Shown: positions 1 through 9,141 of the stretch, piece by piece | How positions within the stretch are numbered: the stretch's first letter is position 1 | Layout of the letters: the number at the start of each line of letters is the position of its first letter | Assembly (NCBI GenBank): GCA_944371325.1 | Contig: CALVXO010000001.1 | Location: forward strand, 105,389-169,388 | Direction of reading: 5' to 3' | Length of the DNA: 64,000 bases | Source: an uncultured Bacilli bacterium | GTDB taxonomy: Bacteria > Bacillota_I > Bacilli_A > RF39 > UBA660 | Translations under genes and position numbers: made by a program | The notes under the pieces: generated by a model | What the model was told of the DNA's origin: nothing | What the model saw: only the letters and a program-made list of their open reading frames with translations | The model's database searches: none

Positions 1-704
1 GCCAAATATAAGGATAAACCAAGATACATAGATATAGAAGTAAATGTCGCTATGACAAAACTTACTAACATATGTTTTTGCATTGTACAAGATAATATAT
101 CACATAAAACTTTCTTTGTTGTAAGTTCATCTAATTCAATTTTTTGTCTTTTTATTTTGTCATTTATATTATTTATATCATTTTCTAACATTTCCTTGCT
201 TTTTGATTCATCTTTATTAATTAAATAATAATTATTAGAAACTTTATTTAAAATTTTACTATTTGTTTCTAAATCAGTAATTGTTTTATCAATTAAATTA
301 TTTTTACTATTCAATTTTTCATATTCAATTTGATAACGAATTTCTTCTTCTAATTTTTCTTGTTCTGTTTTTGCTTTTGAAAATTTTTTGATTCTTTCTT
401 TTATTTGAAATTTTTTATTAATAATTTTATTAATTATTGCTCCCGTTCCAAATGTAGTACCTATTAATAAAGCCGCCACACTAAATGCTGATAAATTACT
501 TATAATTAATCCTCCAGCAGATGCAAGCATTAGAGCTAAATTAAATACAATCATAGGAATTGAAGAAAAAGCTAACAAAAGGACTATTTTGAAATCTAAT
601 TGACGAATACGAGACATTCTTATTTTCTCATTTAAAATATCCATTAACTTTTTATTTTTTTCTTTTTTTGTATTAAACTTCTTTATAATTTCTTCTTTAT
701 TCAT
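1..704 (-). CDS. Membrane protein with coiled coil, partial (3' end beyond left edge)
   Basis: An open minus-strand frame runs from an ATG at 704 to the left edge with no stop (234 codons visible), so the C-terminus is missing. The start has a clear ribosome site (AAGGAG, 711-720) and lies 4 bases after the stop of the upstream gene, so the two are co-transcribed. The protein has a charged N-terminus, two predicted membrane segments at about residues 40-95 (Gly/Ala/Leu-rich, with a GTTFGTG turn), a Lys/Glu-rich helical stretch at about 100-195 that looks like a coiled coil, and another hydrophobic segment at about 212-234. I recognise no family. The pairing with the GNAT-like gene upstream is the only functional hint. 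Confidence 0.7.
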   Translation of the reverse strand, partial: MNKEEIIKKFNTKKEKNKKLMDILNEKIRMSRIRQLDFKIVLLLAFSSIPMIVFNLALMLASAGGLIISNLSAFSVAALLIGTTFGTGAIINKIINKKFQIKERIKKFSKAKTEQEKLEEEIRYQIEYEKLNSKNNLIDKTITDLETNSKILNKVSNNYYLINKDESKSKEMLENDINNINDKIKRQKIELDELTTKKVLCDILSCTMQKHMLVSFVIATFTSISMYLGLSLYL

Positions 705-708
705 ATAA

Positions 709-2118
709 TTATTGCTCCTTTCGTATTTTGTAAGACATTTTTTTCTCTTGTTCATTTTTAGAAACAATCTTATCAATTCTTTCTTGTAAAATTGGTAAAG
801 GAATTTCTTCTTTTAATTGTTTTAAAAAATTTATAATTTGTTTTTCTTGTGTCAAAATATCAAAATCATTAAAAATTATTTGATTTTTAGAAAAGTCTTC
901 TTTTTTATTAATGATAGAAATAACTTTGCCAATAATTTCATTAATCATTTCAAATGTAATTTTTCCTTCAAATTTAGAAACTTCATCTACCCCAAAAAGA
1001 TCAGTTTTAAAATCAATATTTCCTTTTCGACTAACAAATTTTAAAGAACAGCTATCAATACTAGAAGAATTTAACCTTAAAATATGTATCCCATTAATTC
1101 TGCCATTACCTTTATGCGTTCTAAAATCAATATTACATTTTTCAATTTCATTTGATTCATTTACCCAAATATCCATAGCTATTGAAAAATTATCTATTAT
1201 AGGACTAACATAAGTGATAAATTTTCTTTTATTCTCTTTTCCTTGTAATATGTTAACTTGTTTTGTTCTTATATTTGTAAAATACTTATTATCATCAACA
1301 ATTAAATCTTTACCATTAACTCTTAATTTAAAACCTTCATTCATAACATTATAAGAAAGTTCATAATTAGATCCATCTTTTTTTAATGTTTTAGAAAAAG
1401 CTATATCACCAGTTCTTGAAAAAGCAATAAATCTAGTCGCATTTTTAGAAGCAATATTTCTCCATATTAATGTTTTAAATTTACTAAATAATTCTGGATA
1501 AGTAACAGTTCCATTATCAATCGCATTAATAAGTTCTCGATCAAAATTATAATGCAATTCATGATTTTCTAAATCCTGCCACCATGATTGTCTCCAATCA
1601 GTTAATTTCTTCTCAGCACTAATTACTTCTTCAATTAGTTTTGGAATTAAATTATTTTGTTCATTAAAACACTTATAAATATTTAAATTGCCATCTTCTT
1701 TATGATAATTTTGGCAATCAATCATAGATAAATCTAGATCATTTAACAAATTAATTTCAATATTTTTTTTATCATAAAAGAATAACTTTAACGATGTAAT
1801 TATTTGTTCTATTATGTCAAATATTTGTTGTTGTGAAGTAATATATTTTTCATTTAATTGCACTTTTACTTCTAATTTTTCTAAATCTTTAGCATCTATT
1901 ATAATAGCACCTACACAATTATACTCACCTTGAAAAATCATATAACTTTGAATGTTACTTGTTTCATCATAAATTAATGAATATTTTAAAACTAATTCTG
2001 TTAATTCTTTATTCATTTTATTTAATTCGATTAAATAATCTTGATACCATTTATTATATTTTACTAAACTGTAACGACGTCCTTGATTATCATTTAAACT
2101 AATACTTCTATATTTCAT
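709..2118 (-). CDS. Unrecognised protein with GNAT-like N-terminal region
   Basis: A soluble protein of 469 residues. I chose the ATG at 2118 because AAGGAG lies 8 bases before it; the longer GTG start at 2127 would sit inside the ribosome site. Residues about 1-145 alternate strand and helix in a pattern like a GNAT acetyltransferase: a VGAIIIDAKD strand, then the QQQIFDIIEQII helix and a final strand near LNIYKC. I see no clean acetyl-CoA loop, so this is tentative. The rest (about 160-440) is rich in beta-strand-like segments and not recognised; the end is Lys/Glu-rich. It is followed after 4 bases by the membrane/coiled-coil gene, which suggests a joint function. Confidence 0.7.
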   Translation of the reverse strand: MKYRSISLNDNQGRRYSLVKYNKWYQDYLIELNKMNKELTELVLKYSLIYDETSNIQSYMIFQGEYNCVGAIIIDAKDLEKLEVKVQLNEKYITSQQQIFDIIEQIITSLKLFFYDKKNIEINLLNDLDLSMIDCQNYHKEDGNLNIYKCFNEQNNLIPKLIEEVISAEKKLTDWRQSWWQDLENHELHYNFDRELINAIDNGTVTYPELFSKFKTLIWRNIASKNATRFIAFSRTGDIAFSKTLKKDGSNYELSYNVMNEGFKLRVNGKDLIVDDNKYFTNIRTKQVNILQGKENKRKFITYVSPIIDNFSIAMDIWVNESNEIEKCNIDFRTHKGNGRINGIHILRLNSSSIDSCSLKFVSRKGNIDFKTDLFGVDEVSKFEGKITFEMINEIIGKVISIINKKEDFSKNQIIFNDFDILTQEKQIINFLKQLKEEIPLPILQERIDKIVSKNEQEKKMSYKIRKEQ

Positions 2119-2165
2119 ATGATTCACTCCTTAGTAAATATTCTATCATATAATTTAAATTTTTA

Positions 2166-2199
2166 AACAAAAAATATCAATTTTATTGAATTGATATTT
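2166..2199 (-). terminator. Intrinsic terminator after tRNA-Cys
   Basis: An 11-bp hairpin (AAATATCAATT / AATTGATATTT, 2172-2182 with 2189-2199) is followed on the minus strand by a T-rich run. It lies downstream of tRNA-Cys and separates it from the next gene. Confidence 0.75.
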
Positions 2200-2236
2200 A
2201 AAAACTAAAATATAAAATTTTAGAAATATTATTAAT

Positions 2237-2311
2237 TGGAGGGCCCAGCCGGACTTGAACCGACGCTCGGGGAGTTGCAGTCCCATGCCTTACCAACTTG
2301 GCTATGGACCC
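2237..2311 (-). tRNA. tRNA-Cys (GCA)
   Basis: A 75-nt cloverleaf including an encoded CCA. The acceptor stem pairs GGGTCCA with TGGGCCC. The anticodon loop CTGCAAC gives GCA, and the discriminator base is U, as expected for tRNA-Cys. It reads GGTTCAAGTCC in the T arm. It has its own promoter and terminator. Confidence 0.96.
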
Positions 2312-2321
2312 GTGTAAATAA

Positions 2322-2350
2322 ATTATAGCAAAATAATTTTACTTAATCAA
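2322..2350 (-). promoter_or_regulatory. Sigma-A promoter for tRNA-Cys
   Basis: TTGATT (2345-2350), a 17-bp spacer and TATAAT (2322-2327) with an extended TGC before the -10. It ends 10 bases before the tRNA 5' end. Confidence 0.8.
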
Positions 2351-2372
2351 GTATTTTACTATAATTTATTCA

Positions 2373-4121
2373 TTATTTAAATAAATTATACCTAATTATA
2401 TTATTTGATGTTTCAATTAAGTTTCTAGCATATTCTTCTTTTTCTTTTATATAATTGGAATCTACACTTTCATACATTTTATATTCACTTAATTGATTAT
2501 TATAATATATTTTATCTGTTAACCAATTACCATTTGGAAAAACTACAATATTGTCTTCTACACTAAATATATCATTACCTAAAGCATATTTTGTATCAAC
2601 ACCAAACATATTACCAATAGTAGGCATAACATCAATAGCTCCCATTACTTTATCTACTTCTTGATGTTTAATATCTTTACTCCATATTATTAAAGGAACT
2701 TTAGTTAGTTTTTCATATTCATAAAAATCGATTTTCTTACCTAAATATTCTTCATATTCTTTTTGAGAAAATTTTGCATCGTGATCACCATAAATAACTA
2801 ATACTGTATTATCAAGATTTACTCTATTTATAAATTCACCTATTGCTTCATCAGCATAATGAACTAATTTAATATAATCCCCTATTCTAGTACCTTCAGC
2901 ATCTCCTACATTAAAATCAATTCCTTCAGTATAAAATGGAGTATGATTAGATAACATAATTAAAGTTCCATAATATTTATCATATTCTAAATTATTAATT
3001 ATATCAGCTGATTGAATGAAAAATGATTTATCAGATAATCCTAAACCTAATTGTTCAGTTAAATCATAAGTATCATAACAATAATAATGATCATACCCTA
3101 TTTTTTGATACATTTTATCTCTATTCCAATAATTACATGTATTACCATGCATACTAAAAGTATAATAGCCATTATTTTTAAATGATTTAATTAACGAATT
3201 ATATTCATTTTTATCATAACTAGTAAATACTGTACCTGTTCCTATTGGAAGTAATGAATTAGTAATAGCTAGTTCGGTATCACTACTTGTTCCAACACTT
3301 TCTTCAGAATAATAATTATTAAAATAAATTCCTTCATTTTTCAATTTATATAGGTTTGGTGTTATAGTTTCATTTATAAACATACTTTGAATACTTTCAG
3401 CATGAATAAACAAAATATTTTTATCTTTAAATATATTAGTATATTCATTTGTTTTAGTTTCTTTATTACTATAAAATTCTTCCACTTCTTCTTTAGCTTC
3501 AGTATATCCACATTTTGGACACATAAATTTAGATGCTACATAAAATATATCATTTAATTGATAGGTATAAACACCTAAATTTCTTACAACATACGCTTTA
3601 TTCCAATCATGTTTTAACCTGTATATATCATTAGAATTAATTGTTAATAAAGATATTACTAAAATAGTAAAATAAACTATAAAACTTTTTTTAAACATAT
3701 TAATATCTTTAGTTTTATTACTTTTATTATATAAAACAATCATTAAAACTATTTGCCAAAGAAAAATAAAATCAATTATTTTAAAAGTTCCAGTTATTGC
3801 TTCAGAAGGAAGTCTTAAAGCTTGAATAAAGGCTTCTATTAAATAAATAGAGGCAAAGTCATTAAAATTATTATAGTATAATGAATTAATGATACAAATA
3901 GCTGTTAAAACAATAGAAAATATTAAAAAATATAAATTTCTTTTTTTAATTAAAAATGAAAAACTATAAATAAAAAGTAATAAAGTTAAATCAAATAATA
4001 AATATTTTAAACTTATAAAACCCGTCGTTAAATAAATTAATATACTACTATTTATTAAACTAGATATAATAAATATAACACCATAATCTTTTAATGATGA
4101 TGAAATATTAAACTTATGCAT
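2373..4121 (-). CDS. LTA synthase family sulfatase-fold membrane protein
   Basis: A 582-residue membrane enzyme of the LtaS/alkaline-phosphatase superfamily. In LtaS the external domain takes glycerol phosphate from phosphatidylglycerol to build lipoteichoic acid. Residues 1-160 hold about five membrane segments and the rest is the catalytic domain. The metal and nucleophile motifs are visible: Glu in HAES (about 242), Thr in VGTSSDTE (about 278), LSNHTPF (about 392) and GDHDA (445-449). A CPKC pair at 201-204 in the linker is unusual for LtaS. The start overlaps the upstream ZIP gene by 31 bases and has its own AGGAG site. It could act on another polyol-phosphate polymer rather than LTA. Confidence 0.88.
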   Translation of the reverse strand: MHKFNISSSLKDYGVIFIISSLINSSILIYLTTGFISLKYLLFDLTLLLFIYSFSFLIKKRNLYFLIFSIVLTAICIINSLYYNNFNDFASIYLIEAFIQALRLPSEAITGTFKIIDFIFLWQIVLMIVLYNKSNKTKDINMFKKSFIVYFTILVISLLTINSNDIYRLKHDWNKAYVVRNLGVYTYQLNDIFYVASKFMCPKCGYTEAKEEVEEFYSNKETKTNEYTNIFKDKNILFIHAESIQSMFINETITPNLYKLKNEGIYFNNYYSEESVGTSSDTELAITNSLLPIGTGTVFTSYDKNEYNSLIKSFKNNGYYTFSMHGNTCNYWNRDKMYQKIGYDHYYCYDTYDLTEQLGLGLSDKSFFIQSADIINNLEYDKYYGTLIMLSNHTPFYTEGIDFNVGDAEGTRIGDYIKLVHYADEAIGEFINRVNLDNTVLVIYGDHDAKFSQKEYEEYLGKKIDFYEYEKLTKVPLIIWSKDIKHQEVDKVMGAIDVMPTIGNMFGVDTKYALGNDIFSVEDNIVVFPNGNWLTDKIYYNNQLSEYKMYESVDSNYIKEKEEYARNLIETSNNIIRYNLFK

Positions 4122-4798
4122 ATTATCAAAGCTCCTATTATAAATCCTATTATATTATTTTTTTTATTTTGATGTTTTAAATGTTCTAATAACTCAAAAA
4201 ACACAATATATACTAACATACCTAATGTTATAGCAAACATGACCCCAATAAAGAATTCACTAACATCACCTATCAAATATAATATAAATGATCCAATAAA
4301 AGTAGATAGTGATATTACAAAACTTATTAAAATTATTTTTATTTTACTATATTTCGCATCTTTTAATGTACTACCTATTACCATTCCCAATGGAATATTA
4401 TGTAAACCAATACCTATTCCTAATAAAATACCTAAATTAAAGTTTTTATTTAAAGTAGAATATAAAATCATTCCTTCAATTAAATTATGAATAATTAAAG
4501 CAATAGAAGACATTAATCCGATATGAAAAACATGTTCTTTATGATTAGAGTGTTCATGATCTGGAATAAATATATCTAATAATTTTAATAATACAAATCC
4601 TATTAAAGCAAATATTATCATATTAAAATAATTAATATGTTCTAAAGTATGAGGTATTACTTCTAAAAAAATTAAGCAAAATAATACACTAAAAGCAATA
4701 CTAATAGATAATTCTGATATTTTTTTCTTTCTTTTAAATAATAATATAATAATAGTACCTAATAAAACTGTTAATCCAAATAAAAATGTAATAAACAT
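4091..4798 (-). CDS. ZIP family divalent metal transporter
   Basis: A 235-residue integral membrane protein, predicted to move zinc, iron or manganese across the cytoplasmic membrane. It has about eight hydrophobic segments, a His-rich cytoplasmic loop (DHEHSNHKEH, about 79-88), and the family's paired motifs HNLIEG (TM4) and HNIPLG (TM5). The usual Glu of the second motif is replaced by Leu, so one metal ligand may be lost. It ends in HHH. AAGGAG precedes the ATG. It sits between a P-type ATPase gene 4 bases upstream and the LtaS-like gene, which it overlaps, so the three look like one operon. Confidence 0.88.
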   Translation of the reverse strand: MFITFLFGLTVLLGTIIILLFKRKKKISELSISIAFSVLFCLIFLEVIPHTLEHINYFNMIIFALIGFVLLKLLDIFIPDHEHSNHKEHVFHIGLMSSIALIIHNLIEGMILYSTLNKNFNLGILLGIGIGLHNIPLGMVIGSTLKDAKYSKIKIILISFVISLSTFIGSFILYLIGDVSEFFIGVMFAITLGMLVYIVFFELLEHLKHQNKKNNIIGFIIGALIICISLIFHHH

Positions 4799-4802
4799 AT
4801 AA

Positions 4803-7052
4803 TCACTCCTTAAACAACTTAGGATATTTTTTAATTAATTTATCCACAAAAATACTCATCAGACTAAATATTATAGTCGATATAAATACTAATATCAAGA
4901 TAAAAATAAACATTTTTAAATTTAAAATTGTAAGTGAGAAAAATTCTCTAAAACCTACTGTTGAAAAAATAAAGCCTAATATTAATGATGTTATTAAAAC
5001 AAATCTTAATTTATTTAAAGGATAACATATTTTAAATAAAAGCAAAAATCCTGTAAACCCTGTCATCAACACACACAAAGTTGATATTTGATTATTAGAT
5101 AATTTAATTAAATTTCCTAAAATAGAAATTATAATTATATTTAAAACAATTGTTAATGATGTTGGCAATGATTTACTAAATACATTTTTTAAAAAATTAC
5201 CTTTTATTCTACTATTATTAGGTTCCAAAGCTAAAATAAACGAAGGAACCCCGATTGTAAAAAAATTAGTAAGCGATAGTTGAATTGGTTCAAATGGATA
5301 ATTTAAATTTACAAACATAAAAATCAAAACTAATAAAAAGGCATAAGTAGTTTTTGCTAAAAACAAAGTAGCACTTCTTTCAATATTATTAATTGTTCTT
5401 CTTCCCTCTTTAATAATACTTGGAATAGCATCAAAATCATCATCTAATAAAATTAATTGGCTGACATTTCTAGCAGCATCTGTTCCACTTTTAATAGTAA
5501 TACTACAATCAGATTGTTTTAAAGCTAAAACATCATTAACACCATCACCTGTCATGGCTACAAAATGATTATTACTTTGTAATTTTTCTATTATTTTCTT
5601 TTTTTCCATTGGTGTTACACGAGCAAAAACATTATATTTATTTATATCATCAATTTCATCTTTTGATAAATCAATTCCGTTAACAGTTAATCCAACATTA
5701 TTAGCTATTTTACTAATAGTTTTTAAATTATCACCAGATATAATTTTTATATCGACATTTTGATTTTTTAAATAATTTAACATCTTTTTAGCATTTTTTC
5801 TTATTTTATCTTTTAAAACAATAATACCAATTGGCAAATCATCTTTAGTTATCAATAATGTTCTATTATCTTGATTATCAATAACTTCTTTTATTTTCTT
5901 TTTACATAAAAATTCTGGGGCACCAATTAAAAATTTACCTTCCTCAAACTCTACTCCACTATATTTATTAATAGGTGAAAATGGAATTTTTTTAATAACT
6001 TTATAATTATCATATTTTTTAAAATAATTACCTAAAGCTTCACTAGTAGCATTATCAGAATCTAATATATTTACTATGTTACCCATTATTTCATCTAGAT
6101 CATAATCTTCTAATTTTATAACATTAATTACTTCCATTTTACCACTTGTAATAGTACCTGTTTTATCTAAACAAACTGTATCAACTCGAGCTAACATTTC
6201 GATACAATATAGTTCTTGAACCAAAACATTTAATCTTGCTAATCTAATTACGGAAACTGCTAGAACAGTACTAGTTAATAATACTAATCCTTCCGGTATC
6301 ATGCCAAGTAAAGCAGCTACAGTATTAATTATTGAAGCCTCTAAATTTTTATCTAAATTATATTGATTAATAAATAATAAAATTCCTAAAGGTATTATGC
6401 ATATAGAAACTAATTTAATTATTTTATTTAACGAATTCATTAATATAGAATTTAATGGTTTTACATATTTAGCATCTTTACTTATTGTATTAACGTAATT
6501 ATCATTTCCAACATGAATTACTTTAGCTATTACCTTACCTACTACTACAAAACTACCTGATTTTAATTCATCATTTTTTTTGTAACTTACTAAATCTGAT
6601 TCACCAGTTATAAATGATTCGTTTACTTCAACACTACCTTCTAATATAGTACAATCTGTTACAATTTGATTACCAGCTTTTAAAATTATTATATCATCTA
6701 ATACAATATCTTCATTATCAATATTTACAATTTTATTATCTCTTATTACTTTAGATTTCAAAGAAGTAATAATTGATAATTTATCAACTATTCTTTTAGA
6801 TCTTATTTCTTGAACCATACTTATTAAAGTATTACATACTACAATACCCATAAATAATAAATTTTTATAAGAACTAACAAAAAATATTAATAAAGCTAAA
6901 ACAAAATTTAACAAATTAAATAAAGTAAAAATATTATCAGTTATTATTTTTAAAATACTTTTAGTTGGAACTACTTTATTTTTATTTGTTAAACCTTTTT
7001 TTACTCTTTCACTTACTTCTTTACTATTTAATCCTTTATAATTATGTTCCAT
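4803..7052 (-). CDS. CtpE-like cation-transporting P-type ATPase
   Basis: A 749-residue P-type ATPase. Visible motifs are TGES (149-152) in the actuator domain, PEGL (253-256) in TM4, the phosphorylation site CLDKTGT (Asp 296) and GDGVND in the hinge. The block IPEGLVLLTSTVLAVSV followed by LVQELYCIEMLARVD resembles the CtpE subgroup, linked to calcium transport in mycobacteria and to divalent cation homeostasis in streptococci. There is no N-terminal heavy-metal domain or CPC motif, which argues against a copper or zinc pump. It ends in TGA 4 bases before the ZIP gene. The substrate (Ca2+ or Mg2+) is inferred. Confidence 0.9.
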   Translation of the reverse strand: MEHNYKGLNSKEVSERVKKGLTNKNKVVPTKSILKIITDNIFTLFNLLNFVLALLIFFVSSYKNLLFMGIVVCNTLISMVQEIRSKRIVDKLSIITSLKSKVIRDNKIVNIDNEDIVLDDIIILKAGNQIVTDCTILEGSVEVNESFITGESDLVSYKKNDELKSGSFVVVGKVIAKVIHVGNDNYVNTISKDAKYVKPLNSILMNSLNKIIKLVSICIIPLGILLFINQYNLDKNLEASIINTVAALLGMIPEGLVLLTSTVLAVSVIRLARLNVLVQELYCIEMLARVDTVCLDKTGTITSGKMEVINVIKLEDYDLDEIMGNIVNILDSDNATSEALGNYFKKYDNYKVIKKIPFSPINKYSGVEFEEGKFLIGAPEFLCKKKIKEVIDNQDNRTLLITKDDLPIGIIVLKDKIRKNAKKMLNYLKNQNVDIKIISGDNLKTISKIANNVGLTVNGIDLSKDEIDDINKYNVFARVTPMEKKKIIEKLQSNNHFVAMTGDGVNDVLALKQSDCSITIKSGTDAARNVSQLILLDDDFDAIPSIIKEGRRTINNIERSATLFLAKTTYAFLLVLIFMFVNLNYPFEPIQLSLTNFFTIGVPSFILALEPNNSRIKGNFLKNVFSKSLPTSLTIVLNIIIISILGNLIKLSNNQISTLCVLMTGFTGFLLLFKICYPLNKLRFVLITSLILGFIFSTVGFREFFSLTILNLKMFIFILILVFISTIIFSLMSIFVDKLIKKYPKLFKE

Positions 7053-7092
7053 AATATTACCTCTTTATTATTTTATCACACCAACAAAATTA

Positions 7093-7141
7093 TATCAAAA
7101 AAAACTAATATTTTTAATTACAAATTTGTAATATTAGTTTT
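7093..7141 (-). terminator. Intrinsic terminator of the helicase-associated repeat gene
   Basis: A 12-bp stem AAAACTAATATT / AATATTAGTTTT (7101-7112 with 7130-7141) is followed on the minus strand by an eight-T run. The stem overlaps the stop codon. Confidence 0.8.
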
Positions 7142-9029
7142 ATCTTTTTTTACTTGACATTACTAAATTAGCGTCTTTAACTAACGAAATTGGACCTTCT
7201 GGTATTCTATGAACATTTGGGAAAACTTCACCCATACTTCTTAGCATTTGTTCATATTCTTTATTTAATCTTCCATTTTTATAATCTTGTCTACGGTTAT
7301 TTTTCCAAACTCCTATTTTTATATCATTATACATGTCTTTTTGAGTTATATCTAAATATGAAACACCAGTTTCATTCATATATTCTTTAATTAAGTTTAT
7401 CATCTCTTCAAACGAAAAAATTTTTCTTTTTTCTTCAAACGTTTCGCCTAATTCTCTTAACACTTTTTCTTGATCTTTGCTTAGTTTTCCTTGCTTGTAA
7501 TCACTTCTTTTCCCACTAATCCAAACTCCTATTTTTATCTTTTTATAAGTGGTTTTTTGCATTATATCAGAATATTTTTCTCCAGTTATTTTTAAATATT
7601 CTTTAATTAAAGATATCATTTCTTCAAATGACAAATCTTTTCTTTTTTCTTCAAATGTTTCTCCTAATTCTCTTAATAGTCTTATTTGTTCTTGATTTAA
7701 TTTACCATATTTATAATCTTGTCTGCGATTACGTATCCAAGTACTTATATTTATTTTATTATAAACATCTGTCGAATTTATTTCATCATACTTTTTACCT
7801 GTTTGTTTCATAAATTCTTTAATTAAATTTATCATTTCTTCAAATGATAAATCTTTTCTTTTTTCTTCAAATGTTTCTCCTAATTCTCTTAATAATTTTA
7901 TTTGTTCTTGATTTAATTTACCATATTTATAATCTTGTCTACGATTACGTATCCAAATACTTATATTCACTTTATTATAAACATCCGTTGAATTTATTTC
8001 ATCATATTTTTTACCTGTTTGTTTCATAAATTCTTTAATTAAATTTATCGTTTCTTCAAATGATAAATATCTTCTTTTTTCTTCAAATGTTTCACCTAAA
8101 TTTCTTAATATTTTTTCTTGATCTTTGCTTAATTTGCCTTTTTTATAATCTAATCTTTTAGTTTTTATCCATGACCCAATTTTTATAGATTTATAAATAT
8201 CACGGGCTTTAATTTTAATATACGGAGTATCTGTTTGTTTCATATATTCTTTTATTAATAATACCATTTCTTCAAATGACAATATAGGTTGATACATAAA
8301 ATCTATTTGTTTTAATATTCCTATTATATCTTTTTGATATTCATGAATTCTTATTTTTTCTTTTAATATAGAAGGTATTCTTTTATCATCATATCCACTA
8401 TAACCTAATTTTTTTAACATTTCTTCTCTTATATAAAATAAGTATTCATAGCTATCAACATTTTTTACAATATCGATTATAATTCTAATATCATTATTTT
8501 CTGTTAGAATTTGATCTAATTTATGTAATTCATCTTCATAAAAATCTACTGTTCTTAAAATTATTATTCCATCAAAATTTAATTTTTGTAGTTCTTCTTG
8601 TGATGTATTTGCTAAAAATAATAATTGTATTTTGTCAGTTGAATTCTGTAATTGTTCGTTATTAATACTTCCATCTAATATATAACTATCTATTTTTCCT
8701 AAATTTTGAAACCATCTTAATACTTCATTTTGACTTTCATGTGCATGGTTTATATCTTTACAAATTATTAAATATTTACCTGCTTTTTTTGATAAATATT
8801 TTTGTATTATATCTTCTATACTTTCAGAATTTAACATATAAAGTTTAGCTTGGTTAATTAATTTATTTAAATATTGTCTTTTCTTCTGATCACGTATTTT
8901 TTTTATTAAAAGTTCTTTTTTAACGATTTCATTCATCAATAAATATGAGAAACTAATAAAAATTGGAAGAGATAAAAAATTCCTATCTAAATCTATTTCA
9001 TTAATTTGTTTTTTTTCTAAACTTTGCAT
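7140..9029 (-). CDS. Helicase-associated (HA) domain repeat protein without a helicase motor
   Basis: A 629-residue protein. Residues 250-605 are five tandem copies of a 72-residue unit (LSFEEMI-LIKEYMKQTG ... WI--RRQDYK-GKL ... LRELGETFEEKR), with the Trp and charged pattern of the HA domain found at the C-terminus of some bacterial SNF2/DEAD-type helicases. Copies 2 and 3 are almost identical. Residues about 80-200 resemble a worn helicase C-terminal lobe (KYLIICKDINHAHES, ILDGS, DGIIILR), but no Walker A/B or DEAD motor is present. It may bind nucleic acid. It has its own promoter region and terminator and no operon partner. Function unknown. Confidence 0.85.
   Translation of the reverse strand: MQSLEKKQINEIDLDRNFLSLPIFISFSYLLMNEIVKKELLIKKIRDQKKRQYLNKLINQAKLYMLNSESIEDIIQKYLSKKAGKYLIICKDINHAHESQNEVLRWFQNLGKIDSYILDGSINNEQLQNSTDKIQLLFLANTSQEELQKLNFDGIIILRTVDFYEDELHKLDQILTENNDIRIIIDIVKNVDSYEYLFYIREEMLKKLGYSGYDDKRIPSILKEKIRIHEYQKDIIGILKQIDFMYQPILSFEEMVLLIKEYMKQTDTPYIKIKARDIYKSIKIGSWIKTKRLDYKKGKLSKDQEKILRNLGETFEEKRRYLSFEETINLIKEFMKQTGKKYDEINSTDVYNKVNISIWIRNRRQDYKYGKLNQEQIKLLRELGETFEEKRKDLSFEEMINLIKEFMKQTGKKYDEINSTDVYNKINISTWIRNRRQDYKYGKLNQEQIRLLRELGETFEEKRKDLSFEEMISLIKEYLKITGEKYSDIMQKTTYKKIKIGVWISGKRSDYKQGKLSKDQEKVLRELGETFEEKRKIFSFEEMINLIKEYMNETGVSYLDITQKDMYNDIKIGVWKNNRRQDYKNGRLNKEYEQMLRSMGEVFPNVHRIPEGPISLVKDANLVMSSKKR
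7215..8282 (-). repeat. Five tandem 216-bp repeats within the HA-repeat gene
   Basis: Five direct repeats of a 216-bp period, in frame (72 codons). The units at 7628-7843 and 7844-8059 differ at only a few bases; the outer units are more diverged. The similarity points to recent duplication or gene conversion and makes copy number likely to vary. Confidence 0.9.
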
Positions 9030-9111
9030 ATAAAATCACCTATTATTTACATTGTATATATAAATTATATCATATATTTTGATATTACTCTAATTTATTT
9101 ATAAAGCAAAT

Positions 9112-9141
9112 AAAAAGTTAAGATTCATCGCTTAACTTTTT
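9112..9141 (-). terminator. Intrinsic terminator of nifJ
   Basis: An 11-bp stem AAAAAGTTAAG / CTTAACTTTTT (9112-9122 with 9131-9141), AT-rich below, overlapping the last codons and stop of nifJ. Confidence 0.7.

Noticed and set aside
7190..8029. Plus-strand open frames rich in Phe/Leu across the HA-repeat gene
   Set aside because: They are antisense shadows of the 216-bp repeats; no ribosome sites, and they repeat with the same period as the real gene.
7215..8282. CRISPR array
   Set aside because: The repeats are 216 bp, contiguous and protein-coding, without spacers. No CRISPR-type repeat-spacer pattern or cas gene was seen anywhere in the window.
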